Positions 11,013 through 23,778 of a DNA stretch of 26,063 bases are shown piece after piece. The position numbers and the translations under genes are program-made. Origin of the DNA: Paramecium sonneborni (lineage: Eukaryota > Ciliophora > Oligohymenophorea > Peniculida > Parameciidae); assembly GCA_905182985.1 (NCBI GenBank), contig CAJJDN010000104.1, positions 192,316 through 218,378 of the forward strand. The letters are read 5' to 3'. Position 1 is the first letter of the stretch. Each line of letters opens with the position of its first letter. Under the pieces are notes generated by a model. It made no database searches and was not told where the DNA came from. It saw nothing but the letters and a program-made list of their open reading frames with translations.

Positions 11013-11553
11013 TCAAATTTTATAATTTGTATATAAATCAAATAAACTTTTAATAAATTAAAGATGCTCCTTCTCCTAATGCATTTATTGGAACTGAAGT
11101 TTCTTATGATATTACTGTTGATAAAATTTATCTTCGAATTGTATTTATTATTATCTACCCTTTCCATCTATTCTTAAAAAATCCAATAATTCACTAAAAA
11201 ATGCAATTCCATAAACCAAATCGCTTAATTTATAATATCTGATAAATTTGCTTCTTTTAATTCAGGCAATTACATTTCCTCAACAAACTATTCAGCATTA
11301 TTTAATAAATTCAATAGACTAAGTTATTCAAGAACCTTTATTTTTGATGTTTCAAAATAATTGCAAATTCTTGTATAATATCCTTGACGAGCGTAATCAA
11401 CCTTTTATTATAAAATTGAAAATCCTTTAGCTATCTAATTTATTATATTTTCATTTGTAGATGCTCCAATATCTGTTTATCTTCTCATCATATAAATACA
11501 TTTTTACATAACTTAAGATTTGCTAAAATTGAACTATTTTCTTAAATAAACAT
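11013..11553 (-). CDS. small conserved-looking hypothetical, mostly helical
   Basis: About 150-160 aa. No family recognised. The body is helical (NENIINQIAKGFSILQQ, YARQGYYTRICNYFET, VEQL-like LLNLLNNAEQFVEE), then YYKLSDLVYGIAFFSELLDF and a coiled C-terminus rich in Gln/Lys/His. One intron near 11251-11273 (donor GTAATTGCC) is required; three acceptors (20, 23 or 35 nt) all keep frame and I prefer 23 nt. The 5' end is uncertain. Either translation starts at ATG 11488 (MRRQTDIG), or at 11553 (MFIQENSSILANLKL) with a further 35-nt intron ending CAG at about 11470. TGA stop at 11013-11015. Its 3' end faces that of Sec61 beta, 47 bp away. Confidence 0.65.
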
Positions 11554-11685
11554 TCCTGAAACCAATTAATATATTATTATTATATATATAAAGAATTAAG
11601 CTTAATAAAAGAGAGTTAGATTATTATAAATATAAGAAAGAACAAAACCTTATTAATTTTGATTTTAGTGATATAAATAATATAA

Positions 11686-12627
11686 TCACTTTATCCACAA
11701 TTTTATCATAAATTTGCTTGCTGTTGCACACAATCCTTATTCCAAATACTTAAATTGAAATGAAGGATAAGTATAAAAAATGTTTTGTAACACTTTTATT
11801 TGAATTCCTCTACTTATATCCCAAAACAAAATGGAATTTATACTTGATACTACTAAGATTGATTAACATGTAAATTCAATTTACCATTTCCAATTCTCTG
11901 GAAAATGTATTTTTCTAATTAATTTATTTTTTGTTAATAGTCTAACATACTCATCCATACCAGAACAAGCATAATATTAACATGTATGTTAAGGAAATCC
12001 AATAAAATATAATTAATTTTCACAAATTTTTGATTAAGAAATCAATTTTAATCTTTTGCTATCTAAAATCAAAGTTTTTGAATCATTGCCAACTATTAGA
12101 ATCCATTTATTATTAATTGAAATTCCAACACTAAATATCGAATTATCTTCATTGATATTAAAAGTTTACAATAATTATTTCTATGTAACATTCCATATCT
12201 TCACAGAGGAGTCAGAACTTCCAGAACATAAAATATCAATTAGAGGTTTATTAAAAAATTGAATTCTCCAAATTCTTGATTAATGTCCATCTAAAATAAT
12301 AGGATTTCCATCTAATTCTTTCATTTTCCAAATAATTATTTTTATACTAGATCCACAAGCAGCTAAATAAATAGAATCTTTTGAAAATTCTAATTATCCT
12401 AAATCTTCATTCATCTATGTTCCTATTACTTTTGTTTGAGTTTAAGAAGATATCTTCCATAGAACGATATTATCAATATACAGTCCACCTACTGCCAACC
12501 ATTCAAAATCTGGAGAAATATTCATTGCAACATATTCATAAACATCATTTGAATTCAACTATTTAGGTTCACTATTCAAGAGTTCCAAAGAATTTTATAA
12601 TTCTGAATATTTCTAAATAAAATTCAT
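11686..12627 (-). CDS. WD40-repeat protein
   Basis: A single intronless frame of 313 aa. WD-type blades are visible from the repeated pattern of Gly-His or Ser-Asp turns ending in W-K or I-W: IVLWKI, IIIWKM, LDGHQSRIWRIQF, CSGSSDSSVKIWNV, SSINSILFWDI, SKFMIKLWIK. About six to seven blades are expected for this length, enough for one beta-propeller, although several blades are weakly conserved. Such propellers are protein-interaction platforms; nothing in the sequence says which complex. The start ATG at 12627 is the first Met of the frame. TGA stop at 11686-11688. Confidence 0.87.
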
Positions 12628-12755
12628 TCAATATGTCCTATTAATTACAACAATAAATAAATTTATTATAATTATTACTTTCAATCTTTATAAATTACTT
12701 CTAATTACTTTATTAATTCAATTAACATAAAAATTAAATACAATATTATTTATTA

Positions 12756-14569
<1,814 letters not shown>

Positions 14570-14589
14570 ATTTATATAATTTATATATG

Positions 14590-14864
14590 TCATTTCTTAT
14601 TTTGTTATTTTAGCAACAGTTATTTCCACTTATTCACCCATTCTTCTGGATATACTTTAGAATCCGGTTTTTAGCTCATAGGAATATTTTTCAATCTTTC
14701 CTCAAATTATTTATGTTCATCTTGTTTCTTCTTTTTTCGTGATCCTTCTTAATGTTTGTTTAAATTTCCATCTGCATTTTATTCTAAGTCATTCTAAATT
14801 ATAGTACAGTTACTTCTTCATTATTTGACCATGAACTTTATTATTGTTAAGATGCTTACTGCAT
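14590..14864 (-). CDS. 84-aa hypothetical protein
   Basis: Two exons joined by a 20-nt intron at 14794-14813 (GTA...TAG), one of the shortest in the window. Family unknown. The N-terminus is Gln/Ser-rich (MQQASQQQQSSWSNNEE), the centre is strongly basic (GSRKKKKQDEHKQFEERL) and the C-terminal motif VYPEEWVNKWKQ may be a small conserved element. TGA stop at 14590-14592. Only 20 bp separate this stop from the start codon of the CDPK gene on the same strand, so the CDPK promoter must overlap the 3' end of this gene or be extremely short. Confidence 0.75.
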
Positions 14865-15016
14865 TTTCTATTTTTAATATTGTAATTATAGTATTATATT
14901 CAACAAATATAATCCATATCCTTTCAATCATAAGTATTCCAATAGAAACAATCATCTCAAGATATTATATTATATTCTTATGTTATATAGATATAATGAA
15001 AAATATAAAAGAAAGT

Positions 15017-16184
15017 TCATTTAACTTTTTTTTATTTTATGCCACTATCAAATTTCTTTAATGTTTATCTAACATCAACTTGATTATTAAATTAACTTTC
15101 TAATGCTTTAGTTATGTTATTTGAATCTTAAGTTTAAGATTTAGTACGTTATGATCGAATAAGTTTTTATTAAGTTGCAGTCGAATTATATCTACTGGAT
15201 GCATTTGATTCATAAACTCTAGCAGTTGATTATTATGATATTTTAGATGCAGAACCATATCTATTATTATGAATTTCAACACTATTTCTACATCTTGAAG
15301 TTTTATTAAGTTTGTTAAATTTTTGAAACTAAACTTATGTTGCTTCTTTTTCTTTTTGTTATTTGATAATTTTTTATAGAAATTATTTATCTTTATGATA
15401 GATGATAGGTATATATTGAAATGGTTGAGTTTAAGTTTCTTTATCAATAGAATGTGCTAAACTTTTTTTTTTGAATTTCAATTTTTTTGTTTCTTATCTT
15501 CTATCACAAAATTTTTAGTAAATTAATCTAAGTTAAAGGGCAACATCTTATTTACTAATAGTTTTATAAATAAGTTATAATTACTTATTAATGGTATGAA
15601 ATGATAATGAACTATTGGTAACAATATCATTAAGTTGATTTTTGATAAAAAAGATACTTCCTTATGAACTGAATTACTATTATCTAGTAATAAGTAAATG
15701 TATATAATACTATTTAATGAGACTACTCTATAGAATTTTAGAAACGCTAATGGAATTGATATTAGAGTATTTTCGAGATTATCTAATTTTAGGATGGTAG
15801 TAATTATCCATGGTTTTAGCAATAGGTGTATGAAATATGCGGGGCACAAATTTATGAGACTGTTGGTCTATTTTAAGTTAGAAGTAATACATTGGATATG
15901 ATTGTATCATATAATATATCATTAGGAGAATGGAAGTAATTCTCCATATATTCATCATGATAATCCCAAAAGAGATAATCTTTAAATGTATTTGTAATAC
16001 GACTTCTACGAGCAAATATTAGATCGTTGATTATCCTAATATAAGTATAATTCTGTGATGAGGAATATTTCTCATATAAAGCTTTTTTTATTATGACTGC
16101 GAAGTCCTAATTTAGTGAATTATGTACATATTGATACTCACAAAAATTGCAAGTCGAATCCATAATTTCTGTTAATTTTAACAT
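15017..16184 (-). CDS. hypothetical protein, about 369 aa, Ser/Gln-rich C-terminus
   Basis: Best model: three exons with introns at 15860-15890 (31 nt, CAG acceptor) and 15684-15710 (27 nt, TAG). The N-terminus carries a CxxC pair (STCNFCEYQYVHN) and an aromatic, charged region (TFKDYLFWDYHDEYMENYF), then RIFHTPIAKTMDNYYHPKI. The C-terminal half is basic and low in complexity (RRQETKKLKFKKKS, SSRYNSTATQQKLIRSQRT). No family recognised. Between 15480 and 15890 all three minus-strand frames are open, so the join is less certain than elsewhere: one gene (preferred) or two genes, the second starting at ATG 15892. TGA stop at 15017-15019. Confidence 0.62.
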
Positions 16185-16266
16185 TTCCTTTTTTGATAAT
16201 TATTATTATTATAAGATCATAGCTAAAAACAAACAATATTTTGATGTGAGTACAATTTAATTATAA

Positions 16267-17834
16267 TCAATCATATTTTATTTTATATGCCAACAAAAAC
16301 AATAATCCTGGACATATTAGAAATACCATAATCAATGGGAAAAAGAATATTCCTACTAAGAGTAAACATAATTTATCGCCATCTTCCATTTATCTATAAT
16401 ATTATCTATTGAAATGTTTTAATAATTTTAAAGGAGCCATTACACTATAATATATTAAGATAAATGGAATTATTGGTACAATTAATATCGTGGCAAATAA
16501 TTCAAATATTATACCTCCATATTTTTTCCATCTAGGTCTTGGATGTGGATCATCATTTGAAAATTATTTATCTTTTAATAAATTTTAATTATAATAATAT
16601 ATACCTGGACATCCAAAGCAATTATCAGAATCATAATGCATTCTTGTATATCTAGCTTTACATAACCAACAAAATTAAAATCGACATTAATAACATGTCA
16701 TATGATTACATCCTTCCTTTTTTTGAATTGGTGCTTTACATTTAGGACAACGTTAAATTACTAATTATTTTAATGTTTATTCATAATATTTATCTAATGC
16801 TTCCTAATTCTTATTAATATTAATACTTCACATGTCATACCTGGATGATCTTCTCTACGACATTCATAACATATCTCCTATCCACATTCGCATTTTACAG
16901 TATTACTTAATAAACTTTTACCTTTAATATATTTATCACATCCAGGTCTTACACACCATCTAACTGTCTCATCTCTATCTAATAATTTTTATCTCTTAAA
17001 TTTTTCATATTTCTGATATTATTCATCATTTACTAAACTCTTTATTATTTCATCATTAAAATAATTATCACATTTTTATTATGGACATTCTATCTCTAAA
17101 ACTTAACCATTATTTATTTTATTATCCAAATAATTCTATAAACATTATTTACAAAATTCATGTCTGCAATTCAATGCCTTTTATTTATCTTAGTACTCTC
17201 CTAAACAAATACCACAATAATCAATTTTATCTCTTATATTACTAACATTCACCTATCTTGTTTCTTCTACTATAAATTAATCTATTTATTATTATTCATC
17301 TATTTATATTGGAATTACTTATTTCACATTATATTTCTATTTATTTAATCCAACACAAGATTTATATTATTCTTCAAACTAATTTATTTTATCAATCACT
17401 TAATCTAAAACTATCTAATAATCTTATTCTAATGAAATCTTTTGTTTCTATATTATATATTCTGCCATATAAGCATTATATCCATATTAAGCAATCTAGG
17501 TTAGAATTCTTTTCTTAGTATGACTGCAATTTTAAATATAAATACATACAGTAACTTTAATTTTTTATTTTCATCTTTAAATGTTATTGAATTATGTGAG
17601 TTCCTTCTATTTTATTATTACTTTGGTATCTATATTACACAATCATGTAAACTGCTTTTTCTAATCTATGACTCTCTAAAAGTTTATTGCTTTTCTTAGT
17701 CTACTCCATGAACAAACAATATATCATCACTTTTACTTTATGGTAATTTATAACCTTTATCTACCCCTTTAATCATTAATTATATTATTATCAAATTGAG
17801 ATAACAAATTCAAACTATTCTCAAAAATACTCAT
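16267..17834 (-). CDS. RBR (RING-IBR-RING) E3 ubiquitin ligase with two C-terminal membrane helices
   Basis: About 497 aa; introns at 17736-17764 (29 nt, AAG), 17524-17545 (22 nt, CAG) and 16804-16826 (23 nt, TAG). The RBR module is complete: RING1 (YCGICLGEYQDKQ ... CRHEFCKQCL), IBR (RWCVRPGC ... VKCECGQEICYECRR), and RING2 (CPKCKAPIQKKEGCNHMTC ... FCWLC). The expected thioester-forming catalytic Cys is the one in GCNHMTC, about residue 351; RBR ligases pass ubiquitin through this Cys. The tail has two hydrophobic helices (IIFELFATILIVPIIPFILI and LLLVGIFFFPLIMVFLICPG), anchoring the enzyme in a membrane, as in RNF144/RNF19-type ligases. The upstream 150 residues include a UBA-like helix (RILTQIAQYGYNAYMAEYI). 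The start (MSIFENS) depends on the first intron; otherwise translation begins at ATG 17709. Confidence 0.9.
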
Positions 17835-18329
17835 ATAAATATAATTAATTTATTTTATTATTTTTACTAATTATATATTATAATCATTAAATTACCATTT
17901 CAATCTTAAATCAGTCATCCTCTAACACACATTATGAACAATTAGACCAAAGAATTTAATTAAATTATGGCAAATATCAAAATTAAAATTCAATTAAATA
18001 AGAAAATTAGCTGATTTTTATAATCAATATTAAAAGTATCTATTTGAATTTACAAACATTTTATGAGGGATATGAATAGATATTACAAATAATATTAAAC
18101 TTAATACTATATATTAGATCTGATGTTTAATTTTAAAATTATTATTTTATAATAAAATCAAAGGTGAAAGGATATCTCATTCTTATGAAAGAATAAATCT
18201 TACACTTATCCAAATAATTAAATAATATTTATTTAAAATGACATGTTTAATTTATTTTTTAATATTTGTCTAAACATAAAGAATAATAATATAAAGATTA
18301 AATGGTTTACGATTATGGTTTGAAAATTT
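17835..18329. other. intergenic between divergent genes; no gene supported
   Basis: About 495 bases of very AT-rich sequence between the RBR gene and the next plus-strand gene. A minus-strand frame of about 68 codons (about 18190 to 17985, MRYPFTFDF start) is open but has no coding signature and is expected by chance in a one-stop code. No RNA gene or inverted repeat was seen. Confidence 0.55.
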
Positions 18330-18944
18330 ATGAAAATAAATTTATATTCAATTTATTTTAACAGCTTCTGCTATATTACATTTATATATATAATCCTATA
18401 GAGAAAAATATTTTTAGAACTAAACTAAAAGAAAGTGAAAAATAATCAGTAACAACAAAAGACAATAAGTTCAAGTAAATGCTATTGTTTAACTGATTAT
18501 AATAGAGTCAAAAAAATTCATAAATAATTATAGTTATCGAAAGGAAGATTCTAAACATAAGAAATCATATAATAAAAGAATAGACAAAAATATGGAGGAA
18601 TAGTTAGAAATGTAAGAAAAATTAAGATTAGAAATAGAAGGAATGGTGATAAAAGATTTTAAATTTGATAAAAAAAAAGATACATGAACAAAAGTAACTA
18701 CTTAAAAAAGGTTTATTGATGTTCTTATCTTTAAGAGCAAATTAAAGGAAAATTCTAATAACATGATTAAACGTTGAATAGGCAAAGTTGCTTAAGGATT
18801 CATAAGAAAATTTTAGTAATTTTTAATTCTAGATTTTATGAGTTAATGGATAGAAATGAAAATGTTGCTTAAACAAAAATGATGATAAATGGTTTTGAAG
18901 ATTTCATTAAGAAGGAGAATAAGAAATAACTTTAATAATTTTGA
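18330..18944 (+). CDS. small helical hypothetical protein (copy 1 of an assembly duplicate)
   Basis: Model of about 174 aa with introns at 18475-18505 (31 nt, TAG), 18646-18679 (34 nt, unusual GTG donor, AAG) and 18711-18735 (25 nt, GTT donor, AAG). TGA stop at 18942-18944. The clearest coding part is a charged helix (MEEQLEMQEKLRLEIEGM) followed by RFYELMDRNENVAQTKMMI and GFEDFIKKENKKQ. Family unknown. The start is weak: ATG 18330 gives a hydrophobic, AT-driven N-terminus, and the true start may lie later. From 18378 on, the sequence is repeated exactly at 19500. Confidence 0.5.
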
Positions 18945-19498
18945 ATTTATATTGATTAATATAGTATATAATCTCAAAAACTATGATGTAAAATTATTTT
19001 GAATGATAGCTAAATGCCAGAATCATAATTGGGATCAGTTAGAATGAGACCTTCATAAATCCAGATTGATGATGATTAATAAGCTTCAAGTAGAAGACGA
19101 AATTTTTTATCTCCAACATTTAGTTAAAATCTACCCCTTTTTAGGGAATTGTATGCAGTTTTAAAATGAAAATAGACAATCGAGATAAGCGTAAAATAGA
19201 GAACAAGATTATTCAAACAGTATTATTACACTTACAGATGAAAAGGTATTCAAAATACAAATTAGGTAATTTCATGTCATGCTTAAATGATAAAGTCTCT
19301 TATGTTCAATCTATTTTTACAAGCATTTTTTGTTAATTATTTTACTTATATGCATTGGAAATATAGTCATCGTTATGTACTCTTGTAATTATGGATATAA
19401 GACTTAATAACAATATTTATTTTGATATACTATAATTATAGAAAAGGAGATGATTGTATTTGGTAACTTATAGAAACTATGTTTTTATTCTTTTTTAA
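18378..19498 (+). repeat. direct repeat, copy 1 (1121 bp), likely assembly duplicate
   Basis: This block reappears without a visible difference at 19500-20620. The two copies are head to tail, with only one base (the N at 19499) between them. Copy 1 ends in the middle of the membrane RING gene, while copy 2 runs on into the intact gene. That is what an unmerged overlap between two contig ends looks like. Confidence 0.95.
19014..19498 (+). pseudogene. 5' fragment of the membrane RING gene, truncated at the N gap
   Basis: Identical to the first 485 bases of the gene at 20136, including its start codon and its first two introns (here 19123-19144 and 19246-19265). It breaks off at the ambiguous base 19499 inside a transmembrane coding stretch. 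It is most likely an assembly duplicate and not a real truncated gene. Confidence 0.85.
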
Positions 19499-19499
19499 N
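19499..19499. other. single ambiguous base (N) at contig join
   Basis: The only N in the window. It sits exactly between the two 1121-bp repeat copies and probably stands for a gap of unknown or negative size. Confidence 0.95.
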
Positions 19500-20066
19500 A
19501 CATTTATATATATAATCCTATAGAGAAAAATATTTTTAGAACTAAACTAAAAGAAAGTGAAAAATAATCAGTAACAACAAAAGACAATAAGTTCAAGTAA
19601 ATGCTATTGTTTAACTGATTATAATAGAGTCAAAAAAATTCATAAATAATTATAGTTATCGAAAGGAAGATTCTAAACATAAGAAATCATATAATAAAAG
19701 AATAGACAAAAATATGGAGGAATAGTTAGAAATGTAAGAAAAATTAAGATTAGAAATAGAAGGAATGGTGATAAAAGATTTTAAATTTGATAAAAAAAAA
19801 GATACATGAACAAAAGTAACTACTTAAAAAAGGTTTATTGATGTTCTTATCTTTAAGAGCAAATTAAAGGAAAATTCTAATAACATGATTAAACGTTGAA
19901 TAGGCAAAGTTGCTTAAGGATTCATAAGAAAATTTTAGTAATTTTTAATTCTAGATTTTATGAGTTAATGGATAGAAATGAAAATGTTGCTTAAACAAAA
20001 ATGATGATAAATGGTTTTGAAGATTTCATTAAGAAGGAGAATAAGAAATAACTTTAATAATTTTGA
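19500..20066 (+). pseudogene. small helical hypothetical protein, 5'-truncated copy 2
   Basis: Second occurrence of the gene at 18330, lacking its first about 48 bases because the repeat begins inside it. Introns would be at 19597-19627, 19768-19801 and 19833-19857, and the TGA stop is at 20064-20066. If the duplication is an assembly artefact, this and copy 1 are one gene. Confidence 0.5.
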
Positions 20067-20620
20067 ATTTATATTGATTAATATAGTATATAATCTCAAA
20101 AACTATGATGTAAAATTATTTTGAATGATAGCTAAATGCCAGAATCATAATTGGGATCAGTTAGAATGAGACCTTCATAAATCCAGATTGATGATGATTA
20201 ATAAGCTTCAAGTAGAAGACGAAATTTTTTATCTCCAACATTTAGTTAAAATCTACCCCTTTTTAGGGAATTGTATGCAGTTTTAAAATGAAAATAGACA
20301 ATCGAGATAAGCGTAAAATAGAGAACAAGATTATTCAAACAGTATTATTACACTTACAGATGAAAAGGTATTCAAAATACAAATTAGGTAATTTCATGTC
20401 ATGCTTAAATGATAAAGTCTCTTATGTTCAATCTATTTTTACAAGCATTTTTTGTTAATTATTTTACTTATATGCATTGGAAATATAGTCATCGTTATGT
20501 ACTCTTGTAATTATGGATATAAGACTTAATAACAATATTTATTTTGATATACTATAATTATAGAAAAGGAGATGATTGTATTTGGTAACTTATAGAAACT
20601 ATGTTTTTATTCTTTTTTAA
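19500..20620 (+). repeat. direct repeat, copy 2 (1121 bp)
   Basis: Same sequence as 18378-19498, shifted by 1122. Outside the block the flanks differ immediately (copy 1 is preceded by gctatatt; copy 2 is followed by agtatatt). No terminal inverted repeats or target-site features of a transposon are visible. Confidence 0.95.
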
Positions 20621-21939
20621 AGTATATTATACATTTTAATAGATATTCATTGTATTCTACTATGAAGTATAAACTTTTAAAATCTATTTCATAACAATTA
20701 TGATGTTAGCAGTTTCATCATTACTTTTAATAATGAAATTAGTACAAAAAATTAAGACTCCAACTAAAACTAGTACTGCATTAGTAAATTTAAATATTTA
20801 TATAAGATATTATAATTTCTAAAAACTATGTGTTGTCTTTAATTACTATTAATAACACTTAAATGGGAATCAAAGATTTCTTGGTCATGGATTTAAATAT
20901 TTCTATTATTATGGGTATTCCTAGTTGTTTGTGCATTATTATTATTTATTTCATTAGTTAGTTGTATTGAAACTTTAGTGAATATTATCAAAAAGAAATA
21001 ACAATGTCATTACTGTATTTTTTTATTTATTTTTTTAGTGGCAGGCAATTTATGGATATTAATTATGTTAATAGGATTTTCACTTTTTCCTTTTTTATTC
21101 ATTTTGAGAACTGCTGAATTTTATGAGGGTAATCAATTAATTAGTCTAACCGAAACTGCTAAATATATTGTCATTATAATTTTATTTTCTTTATTTCTTC
21201 TCATTTTCACTCTCTGTTTCTATAAATAAATTAAGTAATTTATTATTTTTATTAATATTATTTTAGAGCTTACTTGAAAGATGTTTAAGGAATAACTGAT
21301 TAAAATGAAAATGATTAATAATAAACAGTATAATCACCTAATTCTAGATAACTTAATTCTCCACATTAACCTAAAAAATTAGAATTTGTTAAATTAGGAA
21401 TCCCTTTATATTTAATTAAATTATCTTGTACTTATTTTGCAGTTCTTGATAAAGCTGCTTTTGAATTTAAAAAAAAATAAAATTCTCATTAAGAATTAGA
21501 GTCAGGACGATCTAATATATAAGGATCTACTATGAGAGAAACATGGAAAAAAATACTTTAAAAACCTGTAACTAGCAATTCTATGATTATTAATAAAAAA
21601 AAGAATGAAATTGATTTAGATATATAAAAACCTGCCATTACTGATAATAGTATTTAAACATAATAATATATTATAGTAAAAATAAAAAGAGAAGAAATAC
21701 CAGCAACTGTTTCAAAATAAGAATAAGAAGATGAACCTATTAAATCTATTAAATCTATTAAATCAGATGGAGAATCTAGTGTTAATTAAGACAAATGTCT
21801 TGTTTGTTATGAAAATATTCCAAATATTGTTTTTGTACCATGTCGTCATGGAGGCATCTGTTAATAATGTGCAGAAGATGTAATATAAAAATCTAATGAA
21901 TGTTATCTATGCAGAAAAGTAATTATAAACTAAATTTGA
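20136..21939 (+). CDS. polytopic membrane RING-finger protein (probable E3 ubiquitin ligase)
   Basis: About 560 aa in six exons; introns at 20245-20266 (22 nt), 20368-20387 (20 nt), 20784-20806 (23 nt, AAG), 21015-21038 (24 nt) and 21235-21266 (32 nt). A polar N-terminus (SSRRRNFLSP) precedes about eight hydrophobic helices, among them IMMLAVSSLLLIM, IFLLLWVFLVVCALLLFISL and YIVIIILFSLFLLIFTLCF. A cytosolic region of about 190 residues follows with a triple Ile-Lys-Ser repeat. The protein ends in a C3HC4 RING: CLVC, PCRHGGICQQC and CYLC, with the stop only a few residues later. A RING at the extreme C-terminus of a multispan protein suggests ubiquitylation of membrane substrates; the substrate is unknown. 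The introns all fall so that the hydrophobic helices read through. TGA stop at 21937-21939. Confidence 0.88.
21739..21765 (+). repeat. 9-bp tandem repeat, three units, in frame
   Basis: Three units of ATTAAATCT (the last ending in A) code for Ile-Lys-Ser three times in the membrane RING protein. The unit length is a multiple of three, so copy number could vary without breaking the frame. Confidence 0.9.
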
Positions 21940-22103
21940 ATTTTAGACAATTAATTAAATTTTGAAAGTATAAAAGAATGTAAATAAATAACTGGAAGTC
22001 TAAGAGGCATCAATTTTGGGCTGAACTTAATTAATTAAAAATGCAAATTTTTATAATCTTTATATATTTCTATTTATATAATTTGAAATATACATTTTTA
22101 ATT

Positions 22104-22982
22104 TCATTGAACCAAAAATTTCTTACTTATTGAACTTAAAGAAAAACTAAAAGCTTAGAGCATACTCATAGGATATCTATAATCAACATTAAATAGATTT
22201 TTTTCCCACTTGCTTATTTATAATAATATTTACTTTTCCATGTAATAAATAAATAATATTATTATCTTAAGGATCTATAATTTCAAAGTTTCTAGCTGAT
22301 GCTCTTTTAGCTCTTCCAAAGAAATTCAATTAATAACATTCTTTTTCTTCATTATAAATTGGATCCATTTATGCTAATTATAAAATTTAATTGTTTATCA
22401 AATTTAACATACTTGCAGTAAATTTTCTATTATAAAATAGAATATTACCTAGGTTAAGTTGCCATAATATTAGTTTAATATTATATAACAACTAATTCTC
22501 TTCTTTCTTATCCAAAATATTTTGGAATCTTTCCACTAACTTCTTTTGGATATCCAAAATCATAAATATGAAATTATGTTCCCCAAAAGTTTCTTTCAAT
22601 TACTCCTACATATTCTTCTGAATATTTAATATATTATAATTACTACAATATTTTTATTAAAATATAATACATCTTTTTCAAATATTAATATCTCACTATG
22701 AGGAGATTCTTGATAAGCCAATAAATATTATTTTCCTTAAGCTTCATCTAACAACTAATAATAATGAGGATAGTCAGTATTTGCAGAAGTTGTTGTTCTT
22801 TTTCTTGATGTTTTATAAAATTAGTATTTCTAAAGTGGCTATAAAAAAGGTTTCTTACGATTCTCTATTTTCTTATACATACTCTTAAAAAACAGCGTTC
22901 CTATCTACATTTATTTTTATCCCCAAATAATTAAGAGAATATCTTCTTTTAATAATTATAATTGCACCTGAGCAACATTCAT
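22104..22982 (-). CDS. Tubby-like protein (TULP) domain
   Basis: About 267 aa; introns at 22643-22670 (28 nt, TAG), 22427-22448 (22 nt, TAG) and 22209-22233 (25 nt, AAG). Most of the protein is a Tubby domain with its landmarks in order: YVGVIERNFWGTQFHIYDFG, RRELVVIQYQTNIMATQPRK, LNFFGRAKRASARNFEII, IIYLLHGK, and the C-terminal NVDYRYPMSMLQAFSFSLSS. In the family this beta-barrel around a central helix binds PI(4,5)P2 and helps deliver membrane proteins to cilia, which fits a ciliate. The N-terminal region is short (about 75 residues). I see no classic IFT-A-binding helix, though one could be divergent. TGA stop at 22104-22106. Confidence 0.93.
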
Positions 22983-23192
22983 TATTATTTTCTATAAATT
23001 AGGGTCAGTAATCTACTTTTAATATATACCAGCTTAGAATTAGAAGTATTAAATCAATAAACTAATATTAATTGTATATATACGAATAAAAGTATTATGA
23101 ATATTCTGTGCTTTCATATTGAATTGTAATTAATGTTAATTGCATCAGAACATAAAGATTCAAATCCAAATATAAGGAAATTATTAAATCAG

Positions 23193-23709
23193 TCATTTTT
23201 TATACCTTCATAATTATTGAACAAATCAACAATCTTTATAATTGTTTTTATGGTTTATTATTAATAAACTATCTAAAGTTTGCTTAGTTTTGATTCAGAA
23301 GATCAAAACATTCAAAAAAGAAATGAAAATCTTAATCATTAGGTATTTTTATTCCAAGCGAACAAACTGCTATTAATTACACAACATCTTCTTCTTAATT
23401 ATAAATTTCTTATAATGCTTAAATCTCCTTTAAATATCTTTTTTATTATCATTATTTTTACTTTCTATCAACATATATGCAATATTCAATCTTTACATCT
23501 GGAATTTATTAATCTATTTTTACATTTTTAACATTACCTATTTTATTTGGTTTCATCACTAATAATTCTTAGTTTAACATGCATTTTACATCAATTTTTA
23601 ATTTTTTCATTTACTTACTTTATTAAATCTTACAATCTTATCCAAAGAATCCCATATTTGATTCCTATTCTTTATTTTATTTGTGTTTTGGTAATATATT
23701 ATTAAACAT
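23193..23709 (-). CDS. hypothetical protein, 3' end uncertain
   Basis: Starts at ATG 23709 (MFNNILPKHKQ), with a possible internal start MGFFGQDCK. One intron at about 23426-23449 (24 nt, GTA donor, AAG) links CIYVDRKK to YLKEIQALQEIYNQEED, then LGIKIPNDQDFHFFFECFDLL and FRQFINNKPQKQL. Family unknown. The end is open to doubt. A second intron (23206-23230, GTT...AAG) gives 155 aa ending at TGA 23193. Without it the frame runs on to TGA 23005 (about 226 aa) through a hydrophobic, poorly coding tail, only 22 bp from the Tubby gene start. A third frame near 23116-23230 also looks coding (GFESLCSDAINI), so a sequencing error is possible. Confidence 0.55.
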
Positions 23710-23778
23710 TAATTTATTTAATTAAATTTCTAATAAGTTTATATCTCTTGTAACTATTATAATTTTTATATTTACATC

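Noticed and set aside
14825..15061. Plus-strand 78-codon hydrophobic frame
   Set aside because: It overlaps the spliced minus-strand genes at 14590-14864 and 15017-16184, which have coding-like composition; the hydrophobicity comes from T-rich sequence.
17309..17518. Plus-strand 69-codon frame
   Set aside because: It lies opposite the coding N-terminal region of the RBR ligase, whose frame is supported by splicing and by the RING domains.
17985..18190. Minus-strand open frame of about 68 codons in the 495-bp intergenic region
   Set aside because: Within chance expectation when TGA is the only stop; few G-starting codons and no motif.
18378..20620. Transposon or recent segmental duplication as explanation of the direct repeat
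   Set aside because: No terminal inverted repeats, no transposase, no visible divergence, and an N exactly at the join; an assembly overlap explains it better.
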